DNA of 64,000 nucleotides from Gammaproteobacteria bacterium (GTDB taxonomy: Bacteria > Pseudomonadota > Gammaproteobacteria > Steroidobacterales > Foliamicaceae): positions 124,001 through 188,000 of the forward strand of contig VXSK01000004.1 in assembly GCA_009838035.1 (NCBI GenBank), in the 5' to 3' direction. Below the pieces are notes generated by a model. That model was not told where the DNA came from. It worked only from the letters and a program-made list of their open reading frames with translations, and searched no databases. The position numbers were made by a program, and so were the translations under genes. Positions 50,087-60,266 of this stretch are shown here, piece after piece. Each line of letters starts with the position of its first letter. Within the stretch, counting starts at the first letter, position 1.

Positions 50087-52113
50087 CGAAGCAGGCCGCG
50101 CGCCGGGAGCGCGCAAACGCCTTGCGCGCGCTGGCCATGGACGCCGTGCAGCGCGCCAACTCCGGCCATCCCGGCATGCCCATGGGCATGGCGGACATTG
50201 CGGAGTTGCTCTACTCGGATTACCTGAAGGTAGCGCCGAGCCAGCCTCACTGGGTGGACCGCGACCGGCTGGTGCTCTCAAACGGGCATGGTTCCATGCT
50301 CTTGTACGGCGCCGCGCACCTGGCGGGCTACGCCCTGGACCTCGACCAGCTCAAGGCCTTCCGGCAGCTTGGCTCGCACACGGCCGGCCACCCGGAACTC
50401 AACGTCGAGATCGGCATCGAGACCACGACGGGGCCGCTGGGCCAGGGTCTGGCCAACGCGGTGGGCATGGCGCTTGCCGAACGGCTGCTGGCATCCGAAT
50501 TCAACCGCCCCGAACATGAGATCGTCGACCACAGGACCTGGGTATTGCTGGGCGACGGCTGCCTCATGGAAGGCATCTCGCACGAAGCCTGTTCACTGGC
50601 GGGCGTGCTGGGCCTGGGCAAGCTGATCTGCATATACGACGACAACGGCATTTCGATCGACGGAGAGGTCGGCGGGTGGTTCCGCGACGATACGCCCGGC
50701 AGGTTCGAGGCCTACGGCTGGCACGTGGTTCGCGACGTGGACGGCCATGATCCCGAGGCCCTGCGCGAGGCGCTGGACCAGGCCTGTGCGGAAGGAACCC
50801 GGCCGAGCCTGGTGTGTGCCCGCACCGTCATCGGTTTCGGGGCGCCCAACAAGCAGGGCACGGCGGATACGCACGGCGCACCGCTGGGGGAGGCCGAGAT
50901 CGAGGCCGCGCGCAAGGAGTTGAACTGGCCGCATGCGCCGTTCGAGGTGCCGGAAGATATTCGCCGCGGCTGGGACATCCGCGATCGCGGCGACCGGCAG
51001 GTCGATGACTGGAATGAAGGCTTTGCGGCCTATCGCGAGGCGTTTCCGGCCGAGGCCGCGGAGTTCGAACGGCGAATGGACGGCCGGCTGCCGGAAGACT
51101 GGCAGGCGTCGGCCGCACGGGCGATCGGGAATATCGCGGCGGAGCATAAGACCCAGGCCACGCGCAAGGCGTCGCTGGGGGCCCTGGAGGCGTTCGCGCC
51201 GATGCTGCCGGAACTGGTGGGCGGTTCGGCGGACCTGACCGGGTCCAATTGCACGCGCCATTCCGGGTCCGTGGACATCACGGCCGAAGGCGGAGGCAAC
51301 TACGTCTATTTCGGCGTTCGGGAGTTCGCCATGGGCGCCATGATCAACGGACTGGCGCTGCACGGCGGCTTCATTCCGTACGGCGGCACCTTTCTTACGT
51401 TTTCCGATTACCAGCGCAACGCTATCCGCATGGCCGCGCTGATGCGCCAACCCTGCATATTCGTTTTCACGCACGATTCGATCGGGCTTGGCGAAGACGG
51501 CCCCACGCACCAGCCTATCGAACATCTGGAATCGCTGCGCATCATTCCCAATATGCGCGTATGGCGGCCGTGCGACGCGGTCGAGACGGCGGTGGCCTGG
51601 CGCGCGGCGATCGAGCGCCGCGACGGCCCCACCAGCCTGGTGCTTACGCGCCAGGGTCTGCCGGCCCAGAAGCGCAGCGACGAGCAGCTGGCCCAGGTGG
51701 CCCGCGGCGGATACGTGCTGCACCAGGAAGCGGCCACCGCGCCCGACGTGCTGCTGATCGCGACCGGCTCGGAAGTGCAGCTGGCGATGGCCGCGGCAGC
51801 CGAGCTTCAGGGCGAGGGCATAGCCGCGCGGGTCGTCTCCATGCCTTGCGTCTACGTGTTCATGCAGCAGGAGCCCGGCTACCGCGAGTCGGTGCTGCCG
51901 GAAGGCGTGAAGGCGCGGGTGGCGGTCGAAGCGGGCGTTCCCCGAGGCTGGCCCGGCATTACAGGCCCCAACGGACGCGTGCTGGGAATTAGCCGCTACG
52001 GCGCATCGGCGCCCGGCGGCGAGTTGTTCGAACATTATGGATTCACCGCGGAAGCGGTGGCGGCATTGGCCCGCGAGTCCGTCGCCGAAGTGCGCGGGCT
52101 TGCTTCAAGTTGA
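50074..52113 (+). CDS. tkt: transketolase
   Basis: TPP-dependent C2 transfer enzyme of the pentose phosphate pathway and Calvin cycle. 679 residues; start is GTG at 50074, overlapping the previous gene. [40 protein letters not shown] is the standard opening. The TPP motif is [20 protein letters not shown] with [11 protein letters not shown] at about 165-190. The central [20 protein letters not shown] and the [20 protein letters not shown] motif at about 470 fit. Followed by gap, pgk and pyk: a lower-glycolysis/gluconeogenesis operon. Confidence 0.97.
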   Translation: MAQLAKQAARRERANALRALAMDAVQRANSGHPGMPMGMADIAELLYSDYLKVAPSQPHWVDRDRLVLSNGHGSMLLYGAAHLAGYALDLDQLKAFRQLGSHTAGHPELNVEIGIETTTGPLGQGLANAVGMALAERLLASEFNRPEHEIVDHRTWVLLGDGCLMEGISHEACSLAGVLGLGKLICIYDDNGISIDGEVGGWFRDDTPGRFEAYGWHVVRDVDGHDPEALREALDQACAEGTRPSLVCARTVIGFGAPNKQGTADTHGAPLGEAEIEAARKELNWPHAPFEVPEDIRRGWDIRDRGDRQVDDWNEGFAAYREAFPAEAAEFERRMDGRLPEDWQASAARAIGNIAAEHKTQATRKASLGALEAFAPMLPELVGGSADLTGSNCTRHSGSVDITAEGGGNYVYFGVREFAMGAMINGLALHGGFIPYGGTFLTFSDYQRNAIRMAALMRQPCIFVFTHDSIGLGEDGPTHQPIEHLESLRIIPNMRVWRPCDAVETAVAWRAAIERRDGPTSLVLTRQGLPAQKRSDEQLAQVARGGYVLHQEAATAPDVLLIATGSEVQLAMAAAAELQGEGIAARVVSMPCVYVFMQQEPGYRESVLPEGVKARVAVEAGVPRGWPGITGPNGRVLGISRYGASAPGGELFEHYGFTAEAVAALARESVAEVRGLASS

Positions 52114-52122
52114 GGTAGGGAA

Positions 52123-53136
52123 GTGGCGGCAAGAATTGCAATCAACGGCTATGGACGAATCGGGCGCTGCATCCTCCGCGCGCTCTACGAAGAAGGGAAG
52201 CGCGGCGCGGTACAGATCGTCGCCATCAATGACCTGGGCGATACCCATACCAACGCGCATCTGACGCGCTACGACACCGCTCACGGGCGCTTCGGCGCTG
52301 AGGTCGCGATGGACGGCGACGACCTGCTGGTGGAAGGAGACCGTATCCGGGTGCTGGCGGAGCGCGATCCGGCGCAGTTGCCCTGGGCGGAGCTCGGCGT
52401 GGACGTGGTGTTGGAATGCACCGGACTGTTCCGCTCGCGCGACAGGGCCGGAATGCATCTGAACGCCGGGGCCGGACGGGTGGTGATTTCCGCCCCAGCG
52501 GGCAAGGACGTGGACGCCACGGTCGTCTACGGCGTCAACCACCAGGTGCTGCGATCGAGCCACACGATCATTTCCAACGCTTCATGCACCACCAACTGCC
52601 TTGCGCCCATGGCCAAGGTGCTGCACGCGGCGGTGGGCATCGAGCAGGGCATCATGAACACCATCCACAGCTACACCAACGACCAGGTCCTGACCGACGT
52701 CTATCACAAGGACCTGCGCCGCGCCCGGTCGGCCACCCAGTCGATGATTCCGACCAAGACCGGGGCCGCGGCTGCCGTGGGGCTGGTGCTGCCGGAACTG
52801 GACGGCCGGCTGGACGGCTTTTCGGTGCGCGTGCCCACGATCAACGTGTCCCTGGTCGATCTCACGTTCCGCGCCTCGCGGGCAACCACGGTGGAGGAAA
52901 TCGACGCCGCCATGAAGGCCGCCGCCGACGGCGAGTTGAGCGGCGTGCTGGCCTTCAACGACGAGCCCTTGGTTTCCGCCGACTTCAACCACTGCCCGTA
53001 TTCGTCGGTCTACGACGCCGGCATGACCAAGGTGCTGGGCGATGACCTGGTCAAGGTGTGCTCCTGGTACGACAACGAATGGGGATTCGCCAACCGCATG
53101 CTGGACACCACGCTGGCCTTGCTCGAAGCACCCTGA
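52123..53136 (+). CDS. gap: glyceraldehyde-3-phosphate dehydrogenase
   Basis: 337 residues, start GTG 52123 with AGGTAGGGAAG upstream. Oxidises glyceraldehyde 3-phosphate to 1,3-bisphosphoglycerate. NAD fold [17 protein letters not shown] at the N-terminus, an Asp at the end of beta-2 (AINDLGD) favouring NAD, catalytic Cys in [16 protein letters not shown] at about 154, and [12 protein letters not shown] near the C-terminus. Cluster order tkt-gap-pgk-pyk is typical. The next gene starts inside its stop (TGATG). Confidence 0.96.
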   Translation: MAARIAINGYGRIGRCILRALYEEGKRGAVQIVAINDLGDTHTNAHLTRYDTAHGRFGAEVAMDGDDLLVEGDRIRVLAERDPAQLPWAELGVDVVLECTGLFRSRDRAGMHLNAGAGRVVISAPAGKDVDATVVYGVNHQVLRSSHTIISNASCTTNCLAPMAKVLHAAVGIEQGIMNTIHSYTNDQVLTDVYHKDLRRARSATQSMIPTKTGAAAAVGLVLPELDGRLDGFSVRVPTINVSLVDLTFRASRATTVEEIDAAMKAAADGELSGVLAFNDEPLVSADFNHCPYSSVYDAGMTKVLGDDLVKVCSWYDNEWGFANRMLDTTLALLEAP

Positions 53137-54293
53137 TGACCGTTCCCGCGCTGAGTTCCGCCGTCGTCACCGGACGGCGGGTCATGATTCGCGCGGATCT
53201 GAACGTCCCGATCGAAAAGGGCCGGGTTGCCAATGATCAGCGCATCCGGGCGGCGCTGCCGGCAATTCGCCACTGCCTTGATCGCGACGCGGCGGTAATC
53301 GTGCTTTCGCACCTCGGACGCCCGGCGGAAGGGTCGTTCGATGCCCGGTTTTCCCTGGCCCCCGTCGCAGCGGAGCTGAGCCAGGCCCTGGGCGTGCCCG
53401 TGCCGCTCCGGCGCGACTGGCTGGACGGCGTGGACGTTGCCGGCGGACAGGCGGTCCTGTGCGAGAACGTGCGCTTCAACGCCGGGGAGAAGGACAACTC
53501 CGCGCAACTCGGAAAGCGCATGGCGGCGCTGTGCGACCTGTTCGTGATGGATGCCTTCGGCAGCGCCCACAGGGCCCAGGCCAGCGTACACGCGGTCGCG
53601 CGGGCGGCGCCGGAAGCCTGCGCGGGTCCGCTTCTGCTGGCCGAACTGAGGGCCTTGCAGGCGGCGTTTTCGGATCCTCCCCGACCTCTGACCGCCATCG
53701 CCGGCGGCGCCAAGATCTCCGGCAAGCTCGGCGTGCTGCGGTCGCTGGCCTCGCAGGCGGACGTGCTGATCCCGGGCGGAGGAATCGCCAATACCCTGCT
53801 GGGCGCGATCGGCGTGGAGCTGGGGGCGTCGCTGGCCGAACCGGAAATGTTCGCCGAGGCGCGGCAGGTGTTGTCGGGCCGCGCCGAGGTGCTGCTGCCG
53901 CTGGACGCCGTGCTGGCGCCTTCACCGGACTCGCCCCGGCGCGCCCGTATCGCACCGGTCGAAGACGTAAGACCGGACGAAATGATCCTGGACATCGGAC
54001 CGCGAACGGCGGAGCTCTATGCAAAGGCGATTGCCGGCGCCGGCGCCCTCGTCTGGAACGGCCCGCTTGGACTGTTCGAGGTGGAAGCGTTTGCCCGCGG
54101 CACCCACAAGGTGGCGGAAGCGGTTGCGGCCAGTCCCGCGTACCGCGTTGCCGGGGGAGGCGACACCCTGCGCGCGCTGGACGAGTTCGGGTTGGCTTCG
54201 GAACTGGATCATCTGTGCACGGGCGGCGGCGCGATGCTGGCCTGGCTGGAGGGGCGCGAACTGCCCGGCGTATCCGTTCTCCAAACGCGCTAA
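53136..54293 (+). CDS. pgk: phosphoglycerate kinase
   Basis: 385 residues. Transfers phosphate from 1,3-bisphosphoglycerate to ADP. VMIRADLNVPIEKGRVANDQ-RIRAALPAIRH is the N-terminal signature; VIVLSHLGRPAEGSFD, LCENVRFNAGEKDN and IAGGAKISGKLGVLRSL lie in the N-domain and hinge. The C-domain has LVWNGPLGLFEVEAFARGT and a GGGDTL nucleotide motif. ATG overlaps the gap stop by one base. Confidence 0.96.
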   Translation: MTVPALSSAVVTGRRVMIRADLNVPIEKGRVANDQRIRAALPAIRHCLDRDAAVIVLSHLGRPAEGSFDARFSLAPVAAELSQALGVPVPLRRDWLDGVDVAGGQAVLCENVRFNAGEKDNSAQLGKRMAALCDLFVMDAFGSAHRAQASVHAVARAAPEACAGPLLLAELRALQAAFSDPPRPLTAIAGGAKISGKLGVLRSLASQADVLIPGGGIANTLLGAIGVELGASLAEPEMFAEARQVLSGRAEVLLPLDAVLAPSPDSPRRARIAPVEDVRPDEMILDIGPRTAELYAKAIAGAGALVWNGPLGLFEVEAFARGTHKVAEAVAASPAYRVAGGGDTLRALDEFGLASELDHLCTGGGAMLAWLEGRELPGVSVLQTR

Positions 54294-54336
54294 AGCTGGG
54301 TGAAGAAGCACGACACGCCTGTATGATGCAGCGTTG

Positions 54337-55767
54337 ATGCGCCGCACGAAAATCATTGCGACCCTGGGTCCCGCCACCGATCGGCCGGAAGTCCTTCGCG
54401 GCGTTCTGGAAAACGGCGCCGACGCCTTGCGGCTCAATTTTTCGCACGGCGACTGGGACGTCCGCTATCGGCGCATTGCCGAGGTCCGGGAGGCCGCCGC
54501 GGAACTGGGCCGTTGCGTGGCCCTGCTGGGAGACCTCCAGGGGCCGAAGATCCGCATCGCAGGCTTCGCCAATGGCCCGGTGCGCCTCGAAGACGGCGCC
54601 GAATTCTTTTTCGATCACGAGCTCGATGCCTATGCGGGCGACGTTCATGGCGTCGGGCTGAATTTCACCACCCTCGGCGAGGACGTCGTGTCCGGCGACA
54701 CCCTGTTGCTGGACGACGGGAACGTGGAACTCAGGGTTGAGGAGACGCGCGGATCCAGAGTGCACTGCAGCGTGGTTCACGGTGGCGTGGTTTCGGATCA
54801 CAAGGGCGTGAACAAGCGGGGCGGGGGGCTGCTGGCGGTGCCCGCGCTCACCGAGGAAGACCGGCGGGACCTGAAGCTGGCGGCCGAAGCGGAACTCGAC
54901 TGGATCGCCGTTTCCTTCGTCCGCGACGGTGCCGATATCGAGACTGCGCGCCAGCTGATCAGGGAAGCGGGAGGCTCCGCCCACATCGTCGCCAAGATCG
55001 AGCGGTCGGAGGCGCTGGACAACCTCGACGAAATCGTGGATGCCGCCGACGCGGTGATGGTGGCGCGAGGAGACCTGGGGATAGAGACCGGCTACGAGGG
55101 CCTGATCGGCCAGCAGAAGTCGATTATCCGCCGCGCGCGGCACCGGCACCGGGTCGTGATAACCGCCACGCAGATGATGGAGTCGATGATCGACCGGCCG
55201 ATGCCGACCCGGGCGGAAGTTTCCGACGTTTCCAATGCGGTCATGGACGGTACCGACGCCGTGATGCTGTCGGCGGAAAGCGCGGTGGGCGAGTACGCTG
55301 CCGAGGCCGTTGCCGCCATGGCCTCCATTTGCGAGGGCGCCGAAGCCTGGATGCCGGGCCGCATGGAAACCAGCCCGGTTACCGAAGGCGCGTTCGAACG
55401 GGTGGACGAGGGTATTGCGAAGGCCGCCATGTACGCCGCCAACCACATGGACGTTCGTGCGATTGCGGCGCTGACCGAATCCGGCGCCACGGCGCTGTGG
55501 ATGTCGCGTATCCGCTCCGATCTCCCCATTTTCGCGTTGACCCGCCATCCGGGCACGCAGCGTCGGGTCACGCTCTACCGGGGGGTGGTTCCGGTGGCCT
55601 TCGACGTGACCGAGACCCAGCCGGACAAGCTGTTTCGCGCCGTATTCGAGCGTCTGCGCGAAGCGGGCGGGCTTGAAGCCCGTGACCTGGTGATCATCAC
55701 CAAGGGCGCGATTACCGGCGTCTCCGGCCACACCGATTCGATGACCGTGCTTCCCATAGAGGATTGA
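54337..55767 (+). CDS. pyk: pyruvate kinase
   Basis: 476 residues. Makes pyruvate and ATP from phosphoenolpyruvate. RRTKIIATLGPATDRPEVLR is the universal start, LRLNFSHGDWDVRYRRIAEV follows, and IVAKIERSEALDNLDEIVDA-ADAVMVARGDLGIE carries the catalytic Lys and metal Glu/Asp at about 218-250. ITATQMMESMIDRPMPTRAE, the pyruvate kinase signature, is at about 275. ATG 54337 was preferred over the in-frame TTG one codon earlier. An mgtE gene follows 8 bases downstream, perhaps co-transcribed (the enzyme needs Mg2+, an inference). Confidence 0.96.
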   Translation: MRRTKIIATLGPATDRPEVLRGVLENGADALRLNFSHGDWDVRYRRIAEVREAAAELGRCVALLGDLQGPKIRIAGFANGPVRLEDGAEFFFDHELDAYAGDVHGVGLNFTTLGEDVVSGDTLLLDDGNVELRVEETRGSRVHCSVVHGGVVSDHKGVNKRGGGLLAVPALTEEDRRDLKLAAEAELDWIAVSFVRDGADIETARQLIREAGGSAHIVAKIERSEALDNLDEIVDAADAVMVARGDLGIETGYEGLIGQQKSIIRRARHRHRVVITATQMMESMIDRPMPTRAEVSDVSNAVMDGTDAVMLSAESAVGEYAAEAVAAMASICEGAEAWMPGRMETSPVTEGAFERVDEGIAKAAMYAANHMDVRAIAALTESGATALWMSRIRSDLPIFALTRHPGTQRRVTLYRGVVPVAFDVTETQPDKLFRAVFERLREAGGLEARDLVIITKGAITGVSGHTDSMTVLPIED

Positions 55768-55775
55768 TGCCTTAG

Positions 55776-57125
55776 ATGGTTGAGCATGCGCGCGACTCCT
55801 CTCCGCGCGAAGCCCTGCGCGCCCTGCTGGCGGCGGACACCGAACCGCGCCTGCGCCGTCTCGTACACGCGCTGAGTCCGCGCGAAGCCGCAATACTCAT
55901 CGAGTCGTTGCCCCCGGGGCGGCGCGAACTCGCCTGGGAACTGGTTGACGAGGAAGACGAGGGCGAGATCCTGGTCGAGCTCAACGACGAGGTGCGCGCC
56001 CAGATCATGGAAGGCATGGAGTCCGCCGCGCTGGTGGATGCCGCCGAGGGCCTGCCGCTGGACGATCTGGCCGACCTCGTCGCCGACCTTCCCGGCGACA
56101 TCACCGAGCGCATCATCCGGTCGCTTGACAAAGACGAGCGGGAACTCCTGCAATCCGTCCTTGTTTTCCCGCCGGATTCGGCCGGCGGCCTCATGGCGCC
56201 GGAAGTCGTCTCGGTGCGCCCGGACATGACACTGGAAGGAGTGCTCACCTATCTGCGCTCGCACCCCGAACTTCCCGAGGACCTGTATTGCGTGTATGTG
56301 GTTGACCGCAGGCGCCGCTACCGGGGCGTATTGCAGGTGCGCGACCTCCTCGGCGGCGCGGCCGATGCCAGGGTCAGCCGGTTCATGGATACCGAGGCGC
56401 GTCCTATCCATTGCGATACCAGCGCTTCGGACGTTATTCGGCAGTTCCAGAACATCGACAGTTCAGTGGCCGCGGTGGTGGACGACGAAGGCAGGCTGGT
56501 GGGACAGATCACCGCCGACGATGTCGTGGACGCCCTGCAGGAACAGACCGATCACGAGATCCTGGGTTCCGTCGGCCTGGACGAGGAGGATGACATGTTT
56601 GCGCCGGTGGCGGTCAGCACCGGCCGCCGCACGCTGTGGCTGGGGCTCAATCTCGTGACCGCACTGGTCGCGGCCGGCGTGGTGGCCTGGTTCAAGCCGG
56701 CGGTGGAGCGCGTGGCGTTGCTGGCGGTCCTGCTGCCGGTCGTTGCCAGCATGGGCGGCATCGCCGGGAGCCAGACGCTCACGCTCATGGTGCGCGGCCT
56801 GTCGCAGGGCCGGATTCAGAATTCCAACGTGCGCTGGCTGCTCTGGAAGGAGATCGCGGTGGGCCTCTTGAACGGCCTGGGCTGGGCGCTGGTCGTTGCG
56901 GTGGTCACGCTGGGAGTGTTCAGCAACCTGGAGGTGGCGCTCATCGCCGGCGCGGCGATCGCCATCAACCTGCTGGCGGCGGCGGCGTCGGGCGTGCTGG
57001 TGCCGCTGATTCTGCGGCGCATCAACATCGACCCGGCGCTGGCGGGCGGCGTCGTGCTCACGACCATCACCGACGTCGTCGGATTCGCCGCCTTCCTCGG
57101 CCTCGCCAGCATGCTCCTCCTATAG
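55776..57125 (+). CDS. mgtE: magnesium transporter MgtE
   Basis: 449 residues. Inner-membrane Mg2+ channel gated by cytoplasmic Mg2+. An N-terminal superhelical domain (SPREAAILIESLPPGRRELA) precedes a pair of CBS domains; VYVVDRRRRYRGVLQVRDLL and RLVGQITADDVVDALQEQTD are CBS strands. Five transmembrane helices follow, including WLGLNLVTALVAAGVVAWF, with the pore motif LPVVASMGGIAGSQTLTLMV at about 325 and AAAIAINLLAAAASGVLVP. Start ATG 55776 fits the length. Confidence 0.93.
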   Translation: MVEHARDSSPREALRALLAADTEPRLRRLVHALSPREAAILIESLPPGRRELAWELVDEEDEGEILVELNDEVRAQIMEGMESAALVDAAEGLPLDDLADLVADLPGDITERIIRSLDKDERELLQSVLVFPPDSAGGLMAPEVVSVRPDMTLEGVLTYLRSHPELPEDLYCVYVVDRRRRYRGVLQVRDLLGGAADARVSRFMDTEARPIHCDTSASDVIRQFQNIDSSVAAVVDDEGRLVGQITADDVVDALQEQTDHEILGSVGLDEEDDMFAPVAVSTGRRTLWLGLNLVTALVAAGVVAWFKPAVERVALLAVLLPVVASMGGIAGSQTLTLMVRGLSQGRIQNSNVRWLLWKEIAVGLLNGLGWALVVAVVTLGVFSNLEVALIAGAAIAINLLAAAASGVLVPLILRRINIDPALAGGVVLTTITDVVGFAAFLGLASMLLL

Positions 57126-57132
57126 GAGGCAG

Positions 57133-57453
57133 TCAGTTCAGGCCGTGGTGCGGCGCTTCCCGGGCGCGATGGTCGACAAGTTTCTCCTTGTGGCGCCGAA
57201 CCTGCCGGTCCAGCTTGTCAACCAGTTCATCCACGGCCGCCCTGAGGTCGTGCCGGACCGCGTCGGCGTACAAACGGCCCTGGCTGAGATGAACAGTGGC
57301 CTCGGCCTTGTAATGCGATTTCTCCGCCGACAATACGCAGTGAATCTGCGTGACCCGGCTGAAATGCCGCTTGATGCGTTTGAACTTGTTGCTGGCGTAC
57401 TTTCTGGTGCGCGGTGTGATCTCCAGATGATGGCCACTCAAGTTAAGCTGCAT
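57133..57453 (-). CDS. hpf: ribosome hibernation promoting factor (short HPF)
   Basis: 106 residues. Binds the decoding centre of resting ribosomes and helps form 100S dimers. MQLNLSGHHLEITPRTRKYA-SNKFKRIKRHFSRVTQIH is the HPF/YfiA fold, followed by YKAEATVHLSQGRLYADAVR and DLRAAVDELVDKLDRQVRRH. No C-terminal dimerisation domain, so it is the short form. ATG 57453 with GGAGAAAGGG upstream was chosen; more upstream ATGs are inside the divergent mutT region. It is divergent from mutT. Confidence 0.9.
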   Translation of the reverse strand: MQLNLSGHHLEITPRTRKYASNKFKRIKRHFSRVTQIHCVLSAEKSHYKAEATVHLSQGRLYADAVRHDLRAAVDELVDKLDRQVRRHKEKLVDHRAREAPHHGLN

Positions 57454-57496
57454 GCCCTTTCTCCATGTACTCGTAGCAGGATGTGTTCCTTCCATT

Positions 57497-57919
57497 ATGC
57501 ACACTAGGATCACGGTAGCCGCAGGCGTCATTCGGCGGGAAGACGGCCGCGTGCTCGTTGCGCGCCGCCCGCGGGGCAAGCACATGGCCGGCGCCTGGGA
57601 ATTTCCCGGGGGCAAGGTCAGGCAGGGCGAAACGCCGCGCCGGACGCTGGACCGCGAACTCCACGAGGAACTCGGGATATCCGTTCGCCGGTCGACCGAG
57701 CTGATGAACTACGAACAGGAGTATCCGGACCGCCTGGTCGAGCTTCATTTCTTCGCGGTCGAGGACTACGACGGCAGTCCCGGCGGCCGGGAAGGGCAGG
57801 AACTCTGCTGGGAGTTTCCCGAAAACCTCGGCGGCATGGGATTCCTGCCGGCGGACCGCCCGCTGGTCGAATTGCTGATTCAGCAGACCGCGAGCCTGAA
57901 GGAAAAATCCGCCCGGTAA
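57497..57919 (+). CDS. mutT: 8-oxo-dGTP diphosphatase MutT
   Basis: A 140-residue Nudix hydrolase that removes oxidised dGTP and prevents A:T to C:G transversion. The Nudix box is complete: GGKVRQGETPRRTLDRELHE followed by ELGI, at about 37-60, with G-x5-E-x7-R-E-x2-E-E-x-G spacing. VAAGVIRREDGRVLVARRPR and HMAGAWEFPGG are typical of MutT. Start 57497 was selected because the longer frame adds unconserved residues. It overlaps the 3' end of zapD on the opposite strand, an arrangement preserved in many Gammaproteobacteria. Confidence 0.92.
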   Translation: MHTRITVAAGVIRREDGRVLVARRPRGKHMAGAWEFPGGKVRQGETPRRTLDRELHEELGISVRRSTELMNYEQEYPDRLVELHFFAVEDYDGSPGGREGQELCWEFPENLGGMGFLPADRPLVELLIQQTASLKEKSAR

Positions 57920-58674
57920 GGTTCCGAAGCATCCTTCCCCGGGGGTGTCTTGAAGAATCGCACGTGAATCTTGCTGCTGTCGGAAGCCCCGCTGACCTGC
58001 GGAAAGCAGGGGGCGTCCGCCGGCACCGCAACTCGAACCATCCACAGTTCATGGCCGCGCGTAATGGAGGCCGTGAAACCTCCGCTGCTGGCCGAGCAAT
58101 CGCGATACTCGCCGCGCTGGCGCAGCAGCGCCAGGAACCTGCGGTTTGCGTCCATCAGCGGCTTGAAGGTTTCGGTCCAGCGCTGGATGTCCTCGCGGCG
58201 CCGGTCCGGTCCGGAACTCAGCCACCACTGGTACATCGGCAGGTCCACGGCCATTGCCGCATCGGTCACGGAGTCGCGTTGGCGCAACGCGCTGATCAGG
58301 GGGTCGAAACGCAGCGTCCTGACCTCATTGGCCTTGAGTTGCGACAATTCCTCGCGGAACTCCTCCAGTTCCGCGAGAGTCGCCTGCAATCCTTCCTGAT
58401 GGATGTCTTCGTGGGCGCGCAGGATTTCGTAGTTGCGTTGCAGGTAATAGATCTGCTGCAGGAGTTGAGCGCGCAAGTCCTCGCGGAATACCAGATCCAG
58501 CGCGCTCAATACGGCATGCGCGGCAATCCGGTTCCGCTCCCGACCGCTGTAGCCGCGAGCGTGCTTCAGTTGCTGGTCGAGAACCTCCAGGCGCAGAAGC
58601 AGCCGGGTGGCGTCGCGCAGGGGGAACTCGTACAGGATGACCGTAGAGGAGTGCGGACCGAAGGAATCGTTCAT
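57880..58674 (-). CDS. zapD: cell division protein ZapD (DUF1342)
   Basis: 264 residues. Cross-links FtsZ protofilaments at the division ring. VILYEFPLRDATRLLLRLEV-LDQQLKHARGYSGRERNRIA is the ZapD signature, and helical blocks such as LQRNYEILRAHEDIHQEGLQ follow. The ending SSKIHVRFFKTPPG also fits the family. Its domain is limited to Beta- and Gammaproteobacteria. The start at MNDSFGPHSS (58674) is preferred; the longer frame from 58716 adds a Gly/Ala-rich stretch. It follows coaE on the same strand. YacG, often next to zapD, is absent here. Confidence 0.9.
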   Translation of the reverse strand: MNDSFGPHSSTVILYEFPLRDATRLLLRLEVLDQQLKHARGYSGRERNRIAAHAVLSALDLVFREDLRAQLLQQIYYLQRNYEILRAHEDIHQEGLQATLAELEEFREELSQLKANEVRTLRFDPLISALRQRDSVTDAAMAVDLPMYQWWLSSGPDRRREDIQRWTETFKPLMDANRRFLALLRQRGEYRDCSASSGGFTASITRGHELWMVRVAVPADAPCFPQVSGASDSSKIHVRFFKTPPGKDASEPYRADFSFRLAVC

Positions 58675-58737
58675 TCGAGGAGCGGCAGCGCCATTGCCGT
58701 CAATGTTATCGCGCAAACGCTCTTCAGCGCCACGGCG

Positions 58738-59355
58738 CTAGTGTTTGGCCAAGACCTCCGCGTGCCTCAGATACAGGGCGTGGAGTTCGTCCACTTTCGC
58801 GATAAGCCGGCGGCGCGTTCCGTCGTTGAGTATGACGTCGTCGGCCGTGGCGCGGCGCTGCCGCCGGCTTGCCTGCGATGCAAGAATGGCCATGGCCTGG
58901 GCACGGGTAACGCCATCCCGTTCCCGCAGGCGTCCGATTTGCAGTTTCCTCGGCGCGTCGATAACCAGCACCCGGTCGATCCCGTCGGTGAAGCCGGTTT
59001 CAACGAGCAGCGGAACGACCATCACGAGGTAGCGTCCCGCGGTCGTGCCGGCGCGCTCCCAGGCAGCCTTGCGGATGCGCGGGTGCAGGATGGTTTCGAG
59101 GCGTTTTCGCGCGGCCGGGTCGGAGAAGACCTGCCCGCGAAGCCCCGCGCGATCCAACGTGCCGTCGGCGCGGATCAGGTCCGCGCCGAATTGACGGGCG
59201 ATTTCCGCGAGGGCAGGCATTCCGGCTGCAGTCTGTTCGCGTGAAATGACGTCGGTATCGACGACCGCCGCCCCCAGCGAGGCCAGTCGGTCCGCGACCA
59301 GGCTCTTGCCGCTGGCGATTCCGCCCGTGAGCCCCACGGTGAATCGCGTCTTCAT
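58738..59355 (-). CDS. coaE: dephospho-CoA kinase
   Basis: 205 residues. Last step of coenzyme A synthesis. The P-loop TVGLTGGIASGKSLVADRLA is at about 6-22, then VVDTDVISREQTAAG (substrate Asp) and HPRIRKAAWERAG, with LVMVVPLLVETGFTDGIDRV-LVIDAP forming the core. ATG 59355 overlaps the pilD stop by 4 bases (ATGA), so it is translationally coupled. Confidence 0.94.
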   Translation of the reverse strand: MKTRFTVGLTGGIASGKSLVADRLASLGAAVVDTDVISREQTAAGMPALAEIARQFGADLIRADGTLDRAGLRGQVFSDPAARKRLETILHPRIRKAAWERAGTTAGRYLVMVVPLLVETGFTDGIDRVLVIDAPRKLQIGRLRERDGVTRAQAMAILASQASRRQRRATADDVILNDGTRRRLIAKVDELHALYLRHAEVLAKH

Positions 59356-60203
59356 GATCCGGTCAGGCCCGGGGCGCCGGCCAATCCCGGCAGCAGGGCC
59401 ATGTCCGGTCCCAGGAAGAGCGCAAACACGCCGCCGGCCGCCAGGAACGGGCCGAACGGAATAGGCTGGGACAGGGAAGCGCGTCCCAGGGCAATCATGA
59501 GCAGCCCGCTCAGTGCGCCGACGACGGCCGCCGGCACGATCACCAGCGGCAGTCCGTTGAGTCCGAGCCATGCCCCCATTGCGGCGAGCAGTTTACAGTC
59601 GCCGAGGCCCAGCCCGTCCCTCTTGCGCAGTGTTCGCCAGGCGCGATTGAATAACCAGAGGAACGCGTAGCCCGCGATGGCGCCGGCGATCGCCTGCCCG
59701 GGGCCGGGAAAGGGCAGCAGGGCAGTCGCAGCCCCGCCGCCCGATTTCGGCGCCAGACTGTACGCGAGTCCGGCCCACAGAAGGCCCAGAGTCAGGCGGT
59801 CGGGCAGCAGGCCGTGCTCGACGTCGATCAGCGCCAACGCCACCAGCGCCGCACAGAACAGGAGTGTCGCGATCGCTTCCGGCGAGGCCCCGAACGCATA
59901 CCATGCGGCCAGCGCGAGCAGTGCGCAAAGAAGTTCGCTGAGCGGATACCGCCAGTGAATACGCCCGCCGCAATGCGCGCAGCGACCGCCCCGAAGGAGA
60001 AAGCCCACCAGCGGAATATTGCTCCGCCCGCCGATCGGCGTCCGGCATCCGGGACAGAAAGATCCCGGTTTGTCGAGCGCCAGGCCGCGCGGCAGCCGAT
60101 AGACCAGCATGCCGGCGAAACTGCCCAGGACCAGCCCGGCGAAGACCGCAACGAGCGCCGTCCATGCCGGGGCCGTTTGCCCAATCTGAAAACTCCAGTA
60201 CAA
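59352..60203 (-). CDS. pilD: type IV prepilin peptidase/N-methyltransferase PilD
   Basis: About 283 residues from the TTG at 60203. Cleaves the leader of PilA-type prepilins and methylates the new N-terminus. Eight or so transmembrane segments. N-terminal ALVAVFAGLVLGSFAGMLVY and the zinc cysteines CPGC and CAHC (about 48 and 74) are visible. Catalytic aspartates are in ALIDVEHGLLPDRLTLG and GLGLGDCKLLAAMGAWLG. The TTG start is inferred because upstream frame codons fall in the inverted-repeat region. It is coupled to coaE, and 199 bases downstream of pilC. Confidence 0.88.
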   Translation of the reverse strand: MYWSFQIGQTAPAWTALVAVFAGLVLGSFAGMLVYRLPRGLALDKPGSFCPGCRTPIGGRSNIPLVGFLLRGGRCAHCGGRIHWRYPLSELLCALLALAAWYAFGASPEAIATLLFCAALVALALIDVEHGLLPDRLTLGLLWAGLAYSLAPKSGGGAATALLPFPGPGQAIAGAIAGYAFLWLFNRAWRTLRKRDGLGLGDCKLLAAMGAWLGLNGLPLVIVPAAVVGALSGLLMIALGRASLSQPIPFGPFLAAGGVFALFLGPDMALLPGLAGAPGLTGS

Positions 60204-60266
60204 GGTTCTATCCCGCCCCTCTAGCAATGGCGTTCGCCCTGAATTATCCCCGCACCGACAACTGAA

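Noticed and set aside
53476..55893. 805-codon minus-strand frame across pgk and pyk
   Set aside because: Entirely opposite two certain glycolytic genes and of low-complexity composition.
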